A stretch of 64,000 nt of DNA from Diadophis punctatus similis (taxonomy: Eukaryota; Chordata; Lepidosauria; Squamata; Dipsadidae), in NCBI GenBank assembly GCA_023053685.1, contig JALIGW010000061.1, positions 948,001 through 1,012,000 on the forward strand. Reading direction: 5' to 3'. Below are positions 17,770 through 31,909 of the stretch, piece after piece. The first letter of the stretch is position 1. Every line of letters begins with the position of its first letter. A program made the translations under genes and the position numbers. Under the pieces are notes generated by a model. The model ran no database searches, had not been told where the DNA came from, and saw nothing but the letters and a program-made list of their open reading frames with translations.

Positions 17770-20700
17770 GGAGTGAGGTTCCCCCCCCCAGATACTCACA
17801 GGTCTCAGCCAGGAACTCCACCCCCAGCTTCTGTGAATTCAAACTAAAATGGAGTGAGGTTTTTTTCCCCCAGATACTCACAGGTCTCAGCCAGGAACTC
17901 CACCCCCAGCTTCTGTGAATTCAAACTACAATGGAGTGAGGTTTCCCCCCCAGATACTCACAGGTCTCAGCCAGAAACTCCACCCCCAGCTTCTGTGAAT
18001 TCAAACTACAATGGAGTGAGGTTTTCCCCCCCAGATACTCACAGGTCTCAGCCAGGAATTTCACCCCCAGCTTCTGTGAATTCAAACTACAATGGAGTGA
18101 GTTTTTCCCCCCCAGATACTCACAGGTCTCAGCCAGGAACTCCACCCCCAGCTTCTGTGAATTCAAACTACAATGGAGTGAGGTTTTTCCCCCCAGATAC
18201 TCACAGGTCTCAGCCAGGAACTCCACCCCCAGCTTCTCTGAATTCAAACTACAATGGAGTGAGGTTCCCCCCCCCCCAGATACTCACAGGTCTCAGCCAG
18301 GAACTCCAACCCCCAGCTTCTGTGAATTCAAACTAAAATGGAGTGAGGTTTTTTCCCCCCAGATACTCACAGGTCTCAGCCAGGAACTCCACCCCCAGCT
18401 TCTGTGAATTCAAACTACAATGGAGTGAGGTTTCCCCCCCAGATACTCACAGGTCTCAGCCAGAAACTCCACCCCCAGCTTCTGTGAATTCAAACTACAA
18501 TAGAGTGAGTTCCCCCCCCTCAGATACTCACAGGTCTCAGCCAGGAACTCCACGCCCAGCTTCTGTGAATTCAAACTGCAATGGAGTGAGGTTTTTTTCC
18601 CCAGACACTCAAAAGTCTCAGCCAGGAACTCCACCCCCAGCTTCTGTGAATTCAAACTACAATGGAGTGAGGTTTTTTTCCCCAGATACTCACAGGTCTC
18701 AGCCAGGAACTCCACCCCCAGCTTCTGTGAATTCAAACTACAATGGAGTGAGGTTTCCCCCCCCCAGATACTCACAGGTATCAGCCAGGAACTCCACCCC
18801 CAGCTTCTCTGAATTCAAACTGCAATGGAGTGAGGTCCCCCCCCCAGATACTCACAGGTCTCAGCCAGGAACTCCACCCCCAGCTTCTCTGAATTTAAAC
18901 TACAATGGAGTGAGGTTTCTTCGACAAGATACTCACAGGTCTCAGCCAGGAACTCCACCCCCAGCTTCTGTGAATTCAAACTACAATGGAGTGAGGTGTT
19001 TTCCCCCAGATACTCACAGGTCTCAGACAGGAACTCCACCCCCAGCTTCTGTGAATTCAAACTACAATGGAGTGAGGTTTCCCCCCCCCCCCCAAATACT
19101 CACAGGTCTCAGCCAGGAACTCCACCCCCAGCTTCTGTGAATTCAAACTACAATGGAGTGAGGTTGTGTTCCCCCAGATAGTCACAGGTCTCAGCCAGGA
19201 TCTCCACCCCCAGCTTCTGTGAATTGAAACTACAATGCAGTGAGGTTCCCCCCCCCAGATACTCACAAGTCTAAGCCAGGAACTCCACCCCCAGCTTCTG
19301 TGAATTCAAACTACAATGGAGTGAGGTTTTTTCCCCCAGATACTAACAAGTCTCACAAAGGAACTCCACCCCCAGCTTCTGTGAATTCAAACTACAATGG
19401 AGTGAGGTTTCTTCCCCAAGATACTCACAGGTCTCAGCCAGGAACTCCACCCCCATCTTCTGTGAATTCAAACTGCAATGGAGTGAGGTTTTTTCCCCAG
19501 GATACTCACAGGTCTCAGCCAGGAACTCCACCCCCATCTTCTGTGAATTCAAACTACAATTGAGTGAGGTTTATTCCCCCAGATACTCACAGGTCTCAGC
19601 CAGGAAGTCCACCCCCAGCTTCTGTGAATTCAAACTACAATGGAGTGCGGTTTTTTCCCCCAGATACTAACAGGTCTCAGCCAGGAACTCCACCCCCATC
19701 TTCTGTGAATTCAATCTACAATTGAGTGAGGTTTATTCCCCCAGATACTCACAGGTCTCAGCCAGGAAGTCCACCCCCAGCTTCTGTGAATTCAAACTAC
19801 AATGGAGTGAGGTTTATTCCCCCAGATACTCACAGGTCTCAGCCAGGAACTCCACCCCCAGCTTCTGTGAATACATACTGCAATGGAGTGAGGTTTTTTA
19901 ACCCAGAAACTCACAGGTCTCAGCCAGGAATTCCACCCCCGGCTTCTGTGAATTCAAACTACAATGGAGTGAGGTTTTGTTCCCCCAGATACTCACAAGT
20001 CTCAGCCAGGAACTCCACCCCCAGCTTCTGTGAATTCAAACTACAATGGAGTGAGGTTTCTTCCCCCAGATACTCAGAGGTCTCAGCCAGGAACTCCACT
20101 CCAGCTTCTGTGAATTCAAACTACAATGGAGTGAGGTTTTTCCCCCCAGATATTAACAAGTCTCAGCCAGGAACTCCACCCGCAGCTTCTGTGAATTCAA
20201 ACTACAATGGAGTGAGGTTTCTTCCCCCAGATACTCACAGGTCTCAGCCAGAAACTCCACGCCCAGCTTCTGTGAATTCAAACTACAATGTAGTGAGGTT
20301 TCTTCCCCCAGATACTCACAGGTCTCAACCAGGAACTCCACCCCCAGCTTCTGTTTATTCAAACTACAACGGAGTGAGATTTCCTCCCCCAGATACTCAC
20401 AGGTCTCAGCCAGGAACTCCACCCCCAGCTTCTGTGAATACATACTGCAATGGAGTGAGGTTTTTTAACCCAGAAACTCACAGGTCTCAGCCAGGAACTC
20501 CACCCCCGGCTTCTGTGAATTCAAACTACAATGGAGTGAGGTTTTGTTCCCCCAGATACTCACAAGTCTCAGCCAGAAACTCCACCCCCAGCTTCTGTGA
20601 ATTCAAACTACAATGGAGTGAGGTTTCTTCCCCCAGATACTCACAGGTCTCAGCCAGGAACTCCACGCCCAGTTTCTGTGAATTCAAACTACAATGTAGT

Positions 20701-23700
20701 GAGGTTTCTTCCCTCAGATACTCACAGGTCTCAGCCAGGAACTCCACCCCCAGCTTCTGTGAATTCAAACTACAATGGAGTGAGGTTTGTTCCCCCAGAT
20801 ACTCACAGGTCTCAGCCAGGAACTCCACCCCCAGCTTCTGTGAATTCAAACTACAATGGAGTGAGGTTTTTTTCCCCAGATACAAACCTGTCTCAGAAAG
20901 GAACTCCACCCCCAGCTTCTGTGAATTGAAACTACAATGCAATGAGGTTTTTTTCCCAGATACTCACAGGTCTCAGCCAGGAACTCCACCCCCAGCTTCT
21001 GTGAATTGAAAATACAATGCAGGGAGGTTTTTTCCCCCAGATACTCACAGGTCTCAGCCAGGAACTCCACCTCCAGCTTCTGTGAATTGAAACTACAATG
21101 CAGCGAGGTTTTTCCCCCCAGATACTCACAAGTCTCATCCAGGAACTCCACCCCCAGCTTCTGTGAATTCAAACTACAATGGAGTGAGGTTTCTTCCCGC
21201 AGATACTCACAGGTCTCAGCCAGGAAGTCCACCCCCAGCTTCTGTGAATTCAAACTTCAGTGAATTGAGTTTTTTTCCCCCAGATACTCACAGGTCTCAG
21301 CCAGGAACTCCACCCCCAGCTTCTGTGAATTCAAACTACAATGGAGTGAGGTTTCTTCCCCCAGATACTCACAGGTCTCAGCCAGGAACTCCACCCCCAG
21401 CTTCTGTGAATTCAAACTAAAATGGAGTGAGGTTTCTTCCCCCAGATACTCACAGGTCTAAGCCAGGAACTCCACCCCCAGCTACTGTGAATTCAAACTA
21501 CAATGGAGTGAGGTTTCCCCCCCAGATACTCACAGGTCTCAGCCAGGAACTCCACCCACAGCTTCTGTGAATTCAAACTACAATAGATTGAGGTTTGTTC
21601 TCCCAGATACTCACAGGTCTCAGCCAGGAACTCCACCCCCAGCTTCTGTGAATAAAAAATACAATGACGTGAGGTTTTTTCCCCAGATACTCACAGGTCT
21701 CAGCCAGGAATTCCACCCCCAGCTTCTGTGAATTCAAACTACAATGGAGTGAGGTTTTTTTCCCCAGATACTCACAGGTCTCAGCCAGGAACTCCACCCC
21801 CAGCTTCTGTGAATTCAAATTACAATGGAGTGAGGTTTCCCCCCCCAGATACTCACAGGTATCAGCCAGGAACTCCACCCCCAGCTTCTCTGAATTCAAA
21901 CTGCAATGGAGTGAGGTCCCCCCCCCCAGATACACACAGGTCTCAGCCAGGAACTCCACCCCCAGCTTCTGTGAATTTAAACTACAATGGAGTGAGGTTT
22001 CTTCGACAAGATACTCACAGGTCTCAGCCAGGAACTCCACCCCCAGCTTCTGTGAATTCAAACTACAATGAAGTGAGGTTTTTTCCCCAGATACTCACAG
22101 GTCTCAGCCAGGAACTCCACCCACAGCTTCTGTGAATTCAAATTACAATAGAGTGAGGTTTGTTCTCCCAGATACTCACAGGTCTCAGCCAGGAACTCCA
22201 CCCCCAGCTTCTGTGAATTCAAAATACAATGACGTGAGGTTTTTTCCCCAGATACTCACAGGTCTCAGCCAGGAACTCCACGCCCAGCTTCTGTGAATTC
22301 AAACTACAATGGAGTGAGGTTTTTCCCCCCAGATATTAACAAGTCTCAGCCAGGAACTCCACCCGCAGCTTCTGTGAATTCAAACTACAATGGAGTGAGG
22401 TTTCTTCCCCCAGATACTCACAGGTCTCAGCCAGGAACTCCACGCCCAGCTTCTGTGAATTCAAACTACAATGTAGTGAGGTTTCTTCCCCCAGATACTC
22501 ACAGGTCTCAACCAGGAACTCCACCCCCAGCTTCTGTGAATTCAAACTACAATGGAGTGAGATTTCCTCCCCCAGATACTAACAAGTCTCAGCCAGGAAC
22601 TCCACCCCCAGCTTCTGTGAATACATACTGCAATGGAGTGAGGTTTTTTAACCCAGAAACTCACAGGTCTCAGCCAGGAACTCCACCCCCGGCTTCTGTG
22701 AATTCAAACTACAATGGAGTGAGGTTTTGTTCCCCCAGATACTCACAAGTCTCAGCCAGGAACTCCACCCCCAGCTTCTGTGAATTCAAACTACAATGGA
22801 GTGAGGTTTCTTCCCCCAGATACTCACAGGTCTCAGCCAGGAACTCCACTCCAGCTACTTTGAATTCAAACTACAATGGAGTGAGGTTTTTCCCCCCAGA
22901 TATTAACAAGTCTCAGCCAGGAACTCCACCCGCAGCTTCTGTGAATTCAAACTACAATGGAGTGAGGTTTCTTCCCCCAGATACTCACAGGTCTCAGCCA
23001 GGAACTCCACGCCCAGCTTCTGTGAATTCAAACTACAATGGAGTGAGGTTTCTTCCCTCAGATACTCACAGGTCTCAGCCAGGAACTCCACCCTCAGCTT
23101 CTGTGAATTCAAACTACAATGGAGTGAGGTTTGTTCCCCCAGATACTCACAGGTCTCAGCCAGGAACTCCACCCCCAGCTTCTGTGAATGCAAACTACAA
23201 TGGAGTGAGGTTTTTTTCCCCAGATACAAACCTGTCTCAGCCAGGAACTCCACCCCCAGCTTCTGTGAATTGAAACTACAATGCAGTGAGGTTTTTTTCC
23301 CAGATACTCACAGGTCTCAGCCAGGAACTCCACCCCCAGCTTCTGTGAATTGAAAATACAATGCAGTGAGGTTTTTTCCCCCAGATACTCACAGGTCTCA
23401 GCCAGGAACTCCACCTCCAGCTTCTGTGAATTGAAACTACAATGCAGCGAGGTTTTTCCCCCCAGATACTCACAAGTCTCATCCAGGAACTCCACCCCCA
23501 GCTTCTGTGAATTCAAACTTCAGTGAATTGAGTTTTTTCCCCCCAGATACTCACAGGTCTCAGCCAGGAACTCCACCCCCAGCTTCTGTGAATTCAAATT
23601 ACAATGGAGTGAGGTTTCCCCCCCCAGATACTCACAGGTATCAGCCAGGAACTCCACCCCCAGCTTCTCTGAATTCAAACTGCAATGGAGTGAGGTCCCC

Positions 23701-23850
23701 CCCCCAGATACACACAGGTCTCAGCCAGGAACTCCACCCCCAGCTTCTGTGAATTTAAACTACAATGGAGTGAGGTTTCTTCGACAAGATACTCACAGGT
23801 CTCAGCCAGGAACTCCACCCCCAGCTTCTGTGAATTCAAACTACAATGGA
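17770..23850. repeat. 6.0-kb block, copy B
   Basis: Second copy of the block, with only scattered base differences from copy A over long stretches (for example at about 20250 GAAACT for GGAACT). The right part, 22293-23273, occurs a third time at 25938-26918 (distance 3645 bp, 45 monomers). Confidence 0.88.
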
Positions 23851-26800
23851 GTGAGGTGTTTTCCCCCAGATACTCACAGGTCTCAGACAGGAAATCCACC
23901 CCCAGCTTGTGTGAATTCAAACTACAATGGAGTGAGGTTCCCCCCCCCCAAATACTCACAGGTCTCAGCCAGGAACTCCACCCCCAGCTTCTGTGAATTC
24001 AAACTACAATGGAGTGAGGTTGTGTTCCCCCAGATAGTCACAGGTCTCAGCCAGGATCTCCACCCCCAGCTTCTGTGAATTGAAACTACAATGCAGTGAG
24101 GTTTCCCCCCCCCAGATACTCACAAGTCTAAGCCAGGAACTCCACCCCCAGCTTCTGTGAATTCAAACTACAATGGAGTGAGGTTTTTTCCCCCAGATAC
24201 TAACAAGTCTCACAAAGGAACTCCACCCCCAGCTTCTGTGAATTCAAACTACAATGGACTGAGGTTTCTTCCCCAAGATACTCACAGGTCTCAGCCAGGA
24301 ACTCCACCCCCATCTTCTGTGAATTCAAACTAAAATTGAGTGAGGTTTATTCCCCCAGATACTCACAGGTCTTAGCCAGGAAGTCCACCCCCAGCTTCTG
24401 TGAATTCAAACTACAATGGAGTAAGGTTTCTTCCCTCAGATACTCACAGGTCTCAGCCAGGATCTCCACCCCCAGCTTCTGTGAATTCAAACTACAATGG
24501 AGTGAGATTTCTTCCCCCAGATACTCACAGGTCTCAGCCAGGAACTCCAACCCCAGCTTCTGTGAATTCAAACTACAATGGAGTGAGGTTTTTTTCCCCA
24601 GATACTAACAGGTCTCAGCCAGGAACTCCACCCCCATCTTCTGTGAATTCAATCTACAATTGAGTGAGGTTTATTCCCCCAGATACTCACAGGTCTCAGC
24701 CAGGAAGTCCACCCCTAGCTTCTGTGAATTCAAACTACAATGGAGTAAGGTTTTTTCCCTCAGATACTCACAGGTCTCAGCCAGGATCTCCACCCCCAGC
24801 TTCTGTGAATTCAAACTACAATGGAGTGAGATTTCTTCCCCCAGATACTCACAGGTCTCAGCCAGGAACTCCACCCCCAGCTTCTGTGAATACATACTGC
24901 AATGGAGTGAGGTTTTTTAACCCACAAACTCACAGGTCTCAGCCAGGAACTCCACCCCCGGCTTCTGTGAATTCAAACTAAAATGGAGTGAGGTTTTGTT
25001 CCCCCAGATACTCACAAGTCTCAGCCAGGAACTCCACCCCCAGCTTCTGTGAATTCAAACTACAATGCAGCGAGGTTTTTCCCCCCAGATACTCACAAGT
25101 CTCATCCAGGAACTCCACCCCCAGCTTCTTTGAATTCAAACTACAATGGAGTGAGGTTTTTTCCCCCAGATACTCACAAGTCTCACCCAGGAACTCCACC
25201 AACAGATTCTGTGAATTCAAACTACAATGGAGTGAGGTTTTGTCCCCCAGATACTCACACGTCTCAGCCAGGAACTCCACCAACAGCTTCTGTGAATTCA
25301 AACTACAATGGAGTGAGATTTCTTCCCCCAGATACTCACAGGTCTCATCCAGGAACTCCACCCCCAGCCTCTTTGAATTCAAACTACAATGGAGTGAGGT
25401 TTTTTCCCCCAGATACTCACAAGTCTCACCCAGGAACTCCACCAACAGCTTCTGTGAATTCAAACTACAATGGAGTGAGGTTTTGTCCCCCAGATACTCA
25501 CACGTCTCAGCCAGGAACTCCACCAACAGCTTCTGTGAATTCAAACTACAATGGAGTGAGATTTCTTCCCCCAGATACTCACAGGTCTCAGCCAGGAACT
25601 CCACGCCCAGCTTCTGTGAATTCAAACTACAATGGAGTGAGGTTTTTTTCCCCAGATACTCACAGGTCTCAGCCAGGAACTCCACCCCCATCTTCTGTGA
25701 ATTCAAACTACAATGAAGTGAGGTTTTTTCCCCAGATACTCACAGGTCTCAGCCAGGAACTCCACCCACAGCTTCTGTGAATTCAAATTACAATAGAGTG
25801 AGGTTTGTTCTCCCAGATACTCACAGGTCTCAGCCAGGAACTCCACCCCCAGCTTCTGTGAATTCAAAATACAATGACGTGAGGTTTTTTCCCCAGATAC
25901 TCACAGGTCTCAGCCAGGAACTCCACGCCCAGCTTCTGTGAATTCAAACTACAATGGAGTGAGGTTTTTCCCCCCAGATATTAACAAGTCTCAGCCAGGA
26001 ACTCCACCCGCAGCTTCTGTGAATTCAAACTACAATGGAGTGAGGTTTCTTCCCCCAGATACTCACAGGTCTCAGCCAGGAACTCCACGCCCAGCTTCTG
26101 TGAATTCAAACTACAATGTAGTGAGGTTTCTTCCCCCAGATACTCACAGGTCTCAACCAGGAACTCCACCCCCAGCTTCTGTGAATTCAAACTACAATGG
26201 AGTGAGATTTCCTCCCCCAGATACTAACAAGTCTCAGCCAGGAACTCCACCCCCAGCTTCTGTGAATACATACTGCAATGGAGTGAGGTTTTTTAACCCA
26301 GAAACTCACAGGTCTCAGCCAGGAACTCCACCCCCGGCTTCTGTGAATTCAAACTACAATGGAGTGAGGTTTTGTTCCCCCAGATACTCACAAGTCTCAG
26401 CCAGGAACTCCACCCCCAGCTTCTGTGAATTCAAACTACAATGGAGTGAGGTTTCTTCCCCCAGATACTCACAGGTCTCAGCCAGGAACTCCACTCCAGC
26501 TTCTTTGAATTCAAACTACAATGGAGTGAGGTTTTTCCCCCCAGATATTAACAAGTCTCAGCCAGGAACTCCACCCGCAGCTTCTGTGAATTCAAACTAC
26601 AATGGAGTGAGGTTTCTTCCCCCAGATACTCACAGGTCTCAGCCAGGAACTCCACGCCCAGCTTCTGTGAATTCAAACTACAATGTAGTGAGGTTTCTTC
26701 CCTCAGATACTCACAGGTCTCAGCCAGGAACTCCACCCTCAGCTTCTGTGAATTCAAACTACAATGGAGTGAGGTTTGTTCCCCCAGATACTCACAGGTC

Positions 26801-27449
26801 TCAGCCAGGAACTCCACCCCCAGCTTCTGTGAATTCAAACTACAATGGAGTGAGGTTTTTTTCCCCAGATACAAACCTGTCTCAGCCAGGAACTCCACCC
26901 CCAGCTTCTGTGAATTGAAACTACAATGCAGTGAGGTTTTTTTCCCAGATACTCACAGGTCTCAGCCAGGAACTCCACCCCCAGCTTCTGTGAATTGAAA
27001 ATACAATGCAGTGAGGTTTTTTCCCCCAGATACTCACAGGTCTCAGCCAGGAACTCCACCTCCAGCTTCTGTGAATTGAAACTACAATGCAGCGAGGTTT
27101 TTCCCCCCAGATACTCACAAGTCTCATCCAGGAACTCCACCCCCAGCTTCTGTGAATTCAAACTTCAGTGAATTGAGTTTTTTTCCCCCATTTACTCACA
27201 GGTCTCAGCCAGGAACTCCACCCCCAGCTTCTGTGAATTCAAACTACAATGGAGTGAGGTTTCTTCCCCCAGATACTCACAGGTCTCAGCCAGGAACTCC
27301 ACCCCCAGCTTCTGTGAATTCAAACTAAAATGGAGTGAGGTTTCTTCCCCCAGATACTCACAGGTCTAAGCCAGGAACTCCACCCCCAGCTACTGTGAAT
27401 TCAAACTACAATGGAGTGAGGTTTCCCCCCCAGATACTCACAGGTCTCA

Positions 27450-30400
27450 GCCAGGAACTCCACCCACAGCTTCTGTGAATTCAAACTACAATAGAGTGAG
27501 GTTTGTTCTCCCAGATACTCACAGGTCTCAGCCAGGAACTCCACCCCCAGCTTCTGTGAATTCAAAATACAATGACGTGAGGTTTTTTCCCCAGATACTC
27601 ACAGGTCTCAGCCAGGAACTCCACGCCCAGCTTCTGTGAATTCAAACTGCAATGGAGTGAGGTTTCTTTCCCCAGACACTCAAAAGTCTCAGCCAGGAAT
27701 TCCACCCCCAGCTTCTGTGAATTCAAACTACAATGGAGTGAGGTTTTTTTCCCCAGATACTCACAGGTCTCAGCCAGGAACTCCACCCCCAGCTTCTGTG
27801 AATTCAAACTACAATGGAGTGAGGTTTCCCCCCCCCCAGATACTCACAGGTATCAGCCAGGAACTCCATCCCCAGCTTCTCTGAATTCAAACTGCAATGG
27901 AGTGAGGTCCCCCCCCCCCAGATACTCACAGGTCTCAGCCAGGAACTCCACCCCCAGCTTCTGTGAATTTAAACTACAATGGAGTGAGGTTTCTTCGACA
28001 AGATACTCACAGGTCTCAGCCAGGAACTCCACCCCCAGCTTCTGTGAATTCAAACTACAATGGAGTGTGGTGTTTTCCCCCAGATACTCACAGGTCTCAG
28101 ACAGGAACTCCACCCCCAGCTTGTGTGAATTCAAACTACAATGGAGTGAGGTTCCCCCCCCCAAATACTCAAAGGTCTCAGCCAGGAACTCCACCCCCAG
28201 CTTCTGTGAATTCAAACTACAATGGAGTGAGGTTGTGTTGCCCCAGATAGTCACAGGTCTCAGCCAGGATCTCCACCCCCAGCTTCTGTGAATTGAAACT
28301 ACAATGCAGTGAGGTTTCCCCCCCCCAGATACTCACAAGTCTAAGCCAGGAACTCCACCCCCAGCTTCTGTGAATTCAAACTACAATGGAGTGAGGTTTT
28401 TTCCCCCAGATACTAACAAGTCTCACAAAGGAACTCCATCCCCAGCTTCTGTGAATTCAAACTACAATGGAGTGAGGTTTCTTCCCCAAGATACTCACAG
28501 GTCTCAGCCAGGAACTCCACCCCCATCTTCTGTGAATTCAAACTACAATTGAGTGAGGTTTATTCCCCCAGATACTCACAGGTCTCAGCCAGGAAGTCCA
28601 CCCCCAGCTTCTGTGAATTCAAACTACAATGGAGTAAGGTTTCTTCCCTCAGATACTCACAGGTCTCAGCCAGGATCTCCACCCCCAGCTTCTGTGAATT
28701 CAAACTACAATGGAGTGAGATTTCTTCCCCCAGATACTCACAGGTCTCAGCCAGGAACTCCAACCCCAGCTTCTGTGAATTCAAACTACAATGGAGTGAG
28801 GTTTTTTTCCCCAGATACTAACAGGTCTCAGCCAGGAACTCCACCCCATCTTCTGTGAATTCAATCTACAATTGAGTGAGGTTTATTCCCCCAGATACTC
28901 ACAGGTCTCAGCCAGGAAGTCCACCCCCAGCTTCTGTGAATTCAAACTACAATGGAGTAAGGTTTCTTCCCTCAGATACTCACAGGTCTCAGCCAGGATC
29001 TCCACCCCCAGCTTCTGTGAATTCAAACTACAATGGAGTGAGATTTCTTCCCCCAGATACTCACAGGTCTCAGCCAGGAACTCCACCCCCAGCTTCTGTG
29101 AATACATACTGCAATGGAGTGAGGTTTTTTAACCCACAAACTCACAGGTCTCAGCCAGGAACTCCACCCCCGGCTTCTGTGAATTCAAACTACAATGGAG
29201 TGAGGTTTTGTTCCCCCAGATACTCACAAGTCTCAGCCAGGAACTCCACCCCCAGCTTCTGTGAATTCAAACTACAATGGAGTGAGGTTTCCCCCCCCCA
29301 CAGATACTCACAGGTATCAGCCAGGAACTCCACCCCCAGCTTCTCTGAATTCAAACTGCAATGGAGTGAGGTTCCCCCCCAGATACTCACAGGTCTCAGC
29401 CAGGAACTCCACCCCCAGCTTCTCTGAATTTAAACTACAATGGAATGAGGTTTCTTCGACAAGATACTCACAGGTCTCAGCCAGGAACTCCACCCCCAGC
29501 TTCTGTGAATTCAAACTACAATGGAGTGAGGTGTTTTCCCCCAGAAACTCACAGGTCTCAGACAGGAACTCCACCTCCAGCTTGTGTGAATTCAAACTAC
29601 AATGGAGTGAGGTTCCCCCCCCCCAAATACTCACAGGTCTCAGCCAGGAACTCCACCCCCAGCTTCTGTGAATTCAAACTACAATGGAGTGAGGTTGTGT
29701 TGCCCCAGATAGTCACAGGTCTCAGCGAGGATCTCCACCCCCAGCTTCTGTGAATTGAAACTACAATGCAGTGAGGTTTTCCCCCCCCCCCAGATCCTCA
29801 CAAGTCTAAGCCAGGAACTCCACCCCCAGCTTCTGTGAATTCAAACTACAATGGAGTGAGGTTTTTTCCCCCAGATACTAACAAGTCTCACAAAGGAACT
29901 CCATCCCCAGCTTCTGTGAATTCAAACTACAATTGAGTGAGGTTTATTCCCCCAGATACTCACAGGTCTCAGCCAGGAACTCCACCCCCATCTTCTGTGA
30001 ATTCAAACTACAATTGAGTGAGGTTTATTCCCCCAGATACTCACAGGTCTCAGCCAGGAAGTCCACCCCCAGCTTCTGTGAATTCAAACTACAATGGAGC
30101 AAGGTTTCTTCCCTCAGATACTCACAGGTCTCAGCCAGGATCTCCACCCCCAGCTTCTGTGAATTCAAACTACAATGGAGTGAGATTTCTTCCCCCAGAT
30201 ACTCACAGGTCTCAGCCAGGAACTCCAACCCCAGCTTCTGTGAATTCAAACTACAATGGAGTGAGGTTTTTTCCCCCAGATACTAACAGGTCTCAGCAAG
30301 GAACTCCACCCCCATCTTCTGTGAATTCAATCTACAATTGAGTGAGGTTTATTCCCCCAGATACTCACAGGTCTCAGCCAGGAAGTCCACCCCCAGCTTC

Positions 30401-31900
30401 TGTGAATTCAAACTACAATGGAGTAAGGTTTCTTCCCTCAGATACTCACAGGTCTCAGCCAGGATCTCCACCCCCAGCTTCTGTGAATTCAAACTACAAT
30501 GGAGTGAGGTTCTTTGCGCCAGATACTCACAGGTCTCAGCCAGGAACTCCACTCCAGCTTCTGTGAATTCAAACTACAATGGAGTGAGGTTTTTCCCCCC
30601 GGATATTAACAAGTCTCAGCCAGGAACTCCATCCGCAGCTTCTGTGAATTCAAACTACAATGGAGTGAGGTTTCTTCCCCCAGATACTCAGGTCTCAACC
30701 AGGAACTCCACCCCCAGCTTCTGTGAATTCAAACTACAATGGAGTGAGATTTCTTCCCCCAGATACTCACAGGTCTCAGCCAGGAACTCCACCCCCAGCT
30801 TCTGTGAATACATACTGCAATGGAGTGAGGTTTTTTAACCCAGAAACTCACAGGTCTCAGCCAGGAACTCCACCCCCGGCTCTTTGAATTCAAACTACAA
30901 TGGAGTGAGGTTTTGTTCCCCCAGATACTCACAAGTCTCAGCCAGGAACTCCACCCCCAGCTTCTGTGAATTCAAACTACAATGGAGTGAGGTTTCTTCC
31001 CCCAGATACTCACAGGTCTCAGCCAGGAACTCCACTCCAGCTTCTGTGAATTCAAACTACAATGGAGTGAGGTTTTTCCCCCCAGATATTAACAAGTCTC
31101 AGCCAGGAACTCCACCCGCAGCTTCTGTGAATTCAAACTACAATGGAGTGAGGTTTCTTCCCCCAGATACTCACAGGTCTCAGCCAGGAACTCCACGCCC
31201 AGCTTCTGTGAATTCAAACTACAATGTAGTGAGGTTTCTTCCCCCAGATACTCACAGGTCTCAGCCAGGAACTCCACCCCCAGCTTCTGTGAATTCAAAC
31301 TACAAATGAGTGAGGTTTGTTCCCCCAGATACTCACAGGTCTCAGCCAGGAACTCCACCCCCAGCTTCTGTGAATTCAAACTACAATGGAGTGAGGTTTT
31401 TTTCCCCAGATACAAACCTGTCTCAGCCAGGAACTCCACCCCCAGCTTCTGTGAATTGAAACTACAATGCAGTGAGGTTTTTTTCCCAGATACTCACAGG
31501 TCTCAGCGAGGAACTCCACCCCCAGCTTCTGTGAATTGAAAATACAATGCAGTGAGGTTTTTTCCCCCAGATACTCACAGGTCTCAGCCAGGAACTCCAC
31601 CTCCAGCTTCTGTGAATTGAAACTACAATGCAGCGAGGTTTTCCCCCCCAGATACTCACAAGTCTCATCCAGGAACTCCACCCCCAGCTTCTTTGAATTC
31701 AAACTACAATGGAGTGAGGTTTTTCCCCCCAGATACTCACAGGTCTCACCCAGGAACTCCACCAACAGCTTCTGTGAATTCAAACTACAATGGAGTGAGG
31801 TTTTGTTCCCCCAGATACTCACAAGTCTCAGCCAGGAACTCCACCCCCAGCTTCTGTGAATTCAAACTACAATGGAGTGAGGTTTCTTCCCCCAGATACT
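27450..31900. repeat. 4.46-kb block, copy 1
   Basis: Runs in register with 31910-36770. The distance is 4461 bp (55 monomers) over 27.9-30.3 kb and 4866 bp (60 monomers) over 30.3-31.9 kb, because copy 2 has gained five monomers near 34.5-34.9 kb. A shared oddity is the monomer shortened at GATACTCAGGTCTCAACC (30680 and 35546). Confidence 0.85.
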
Positions 31901-31909
31901 CACAGGTCT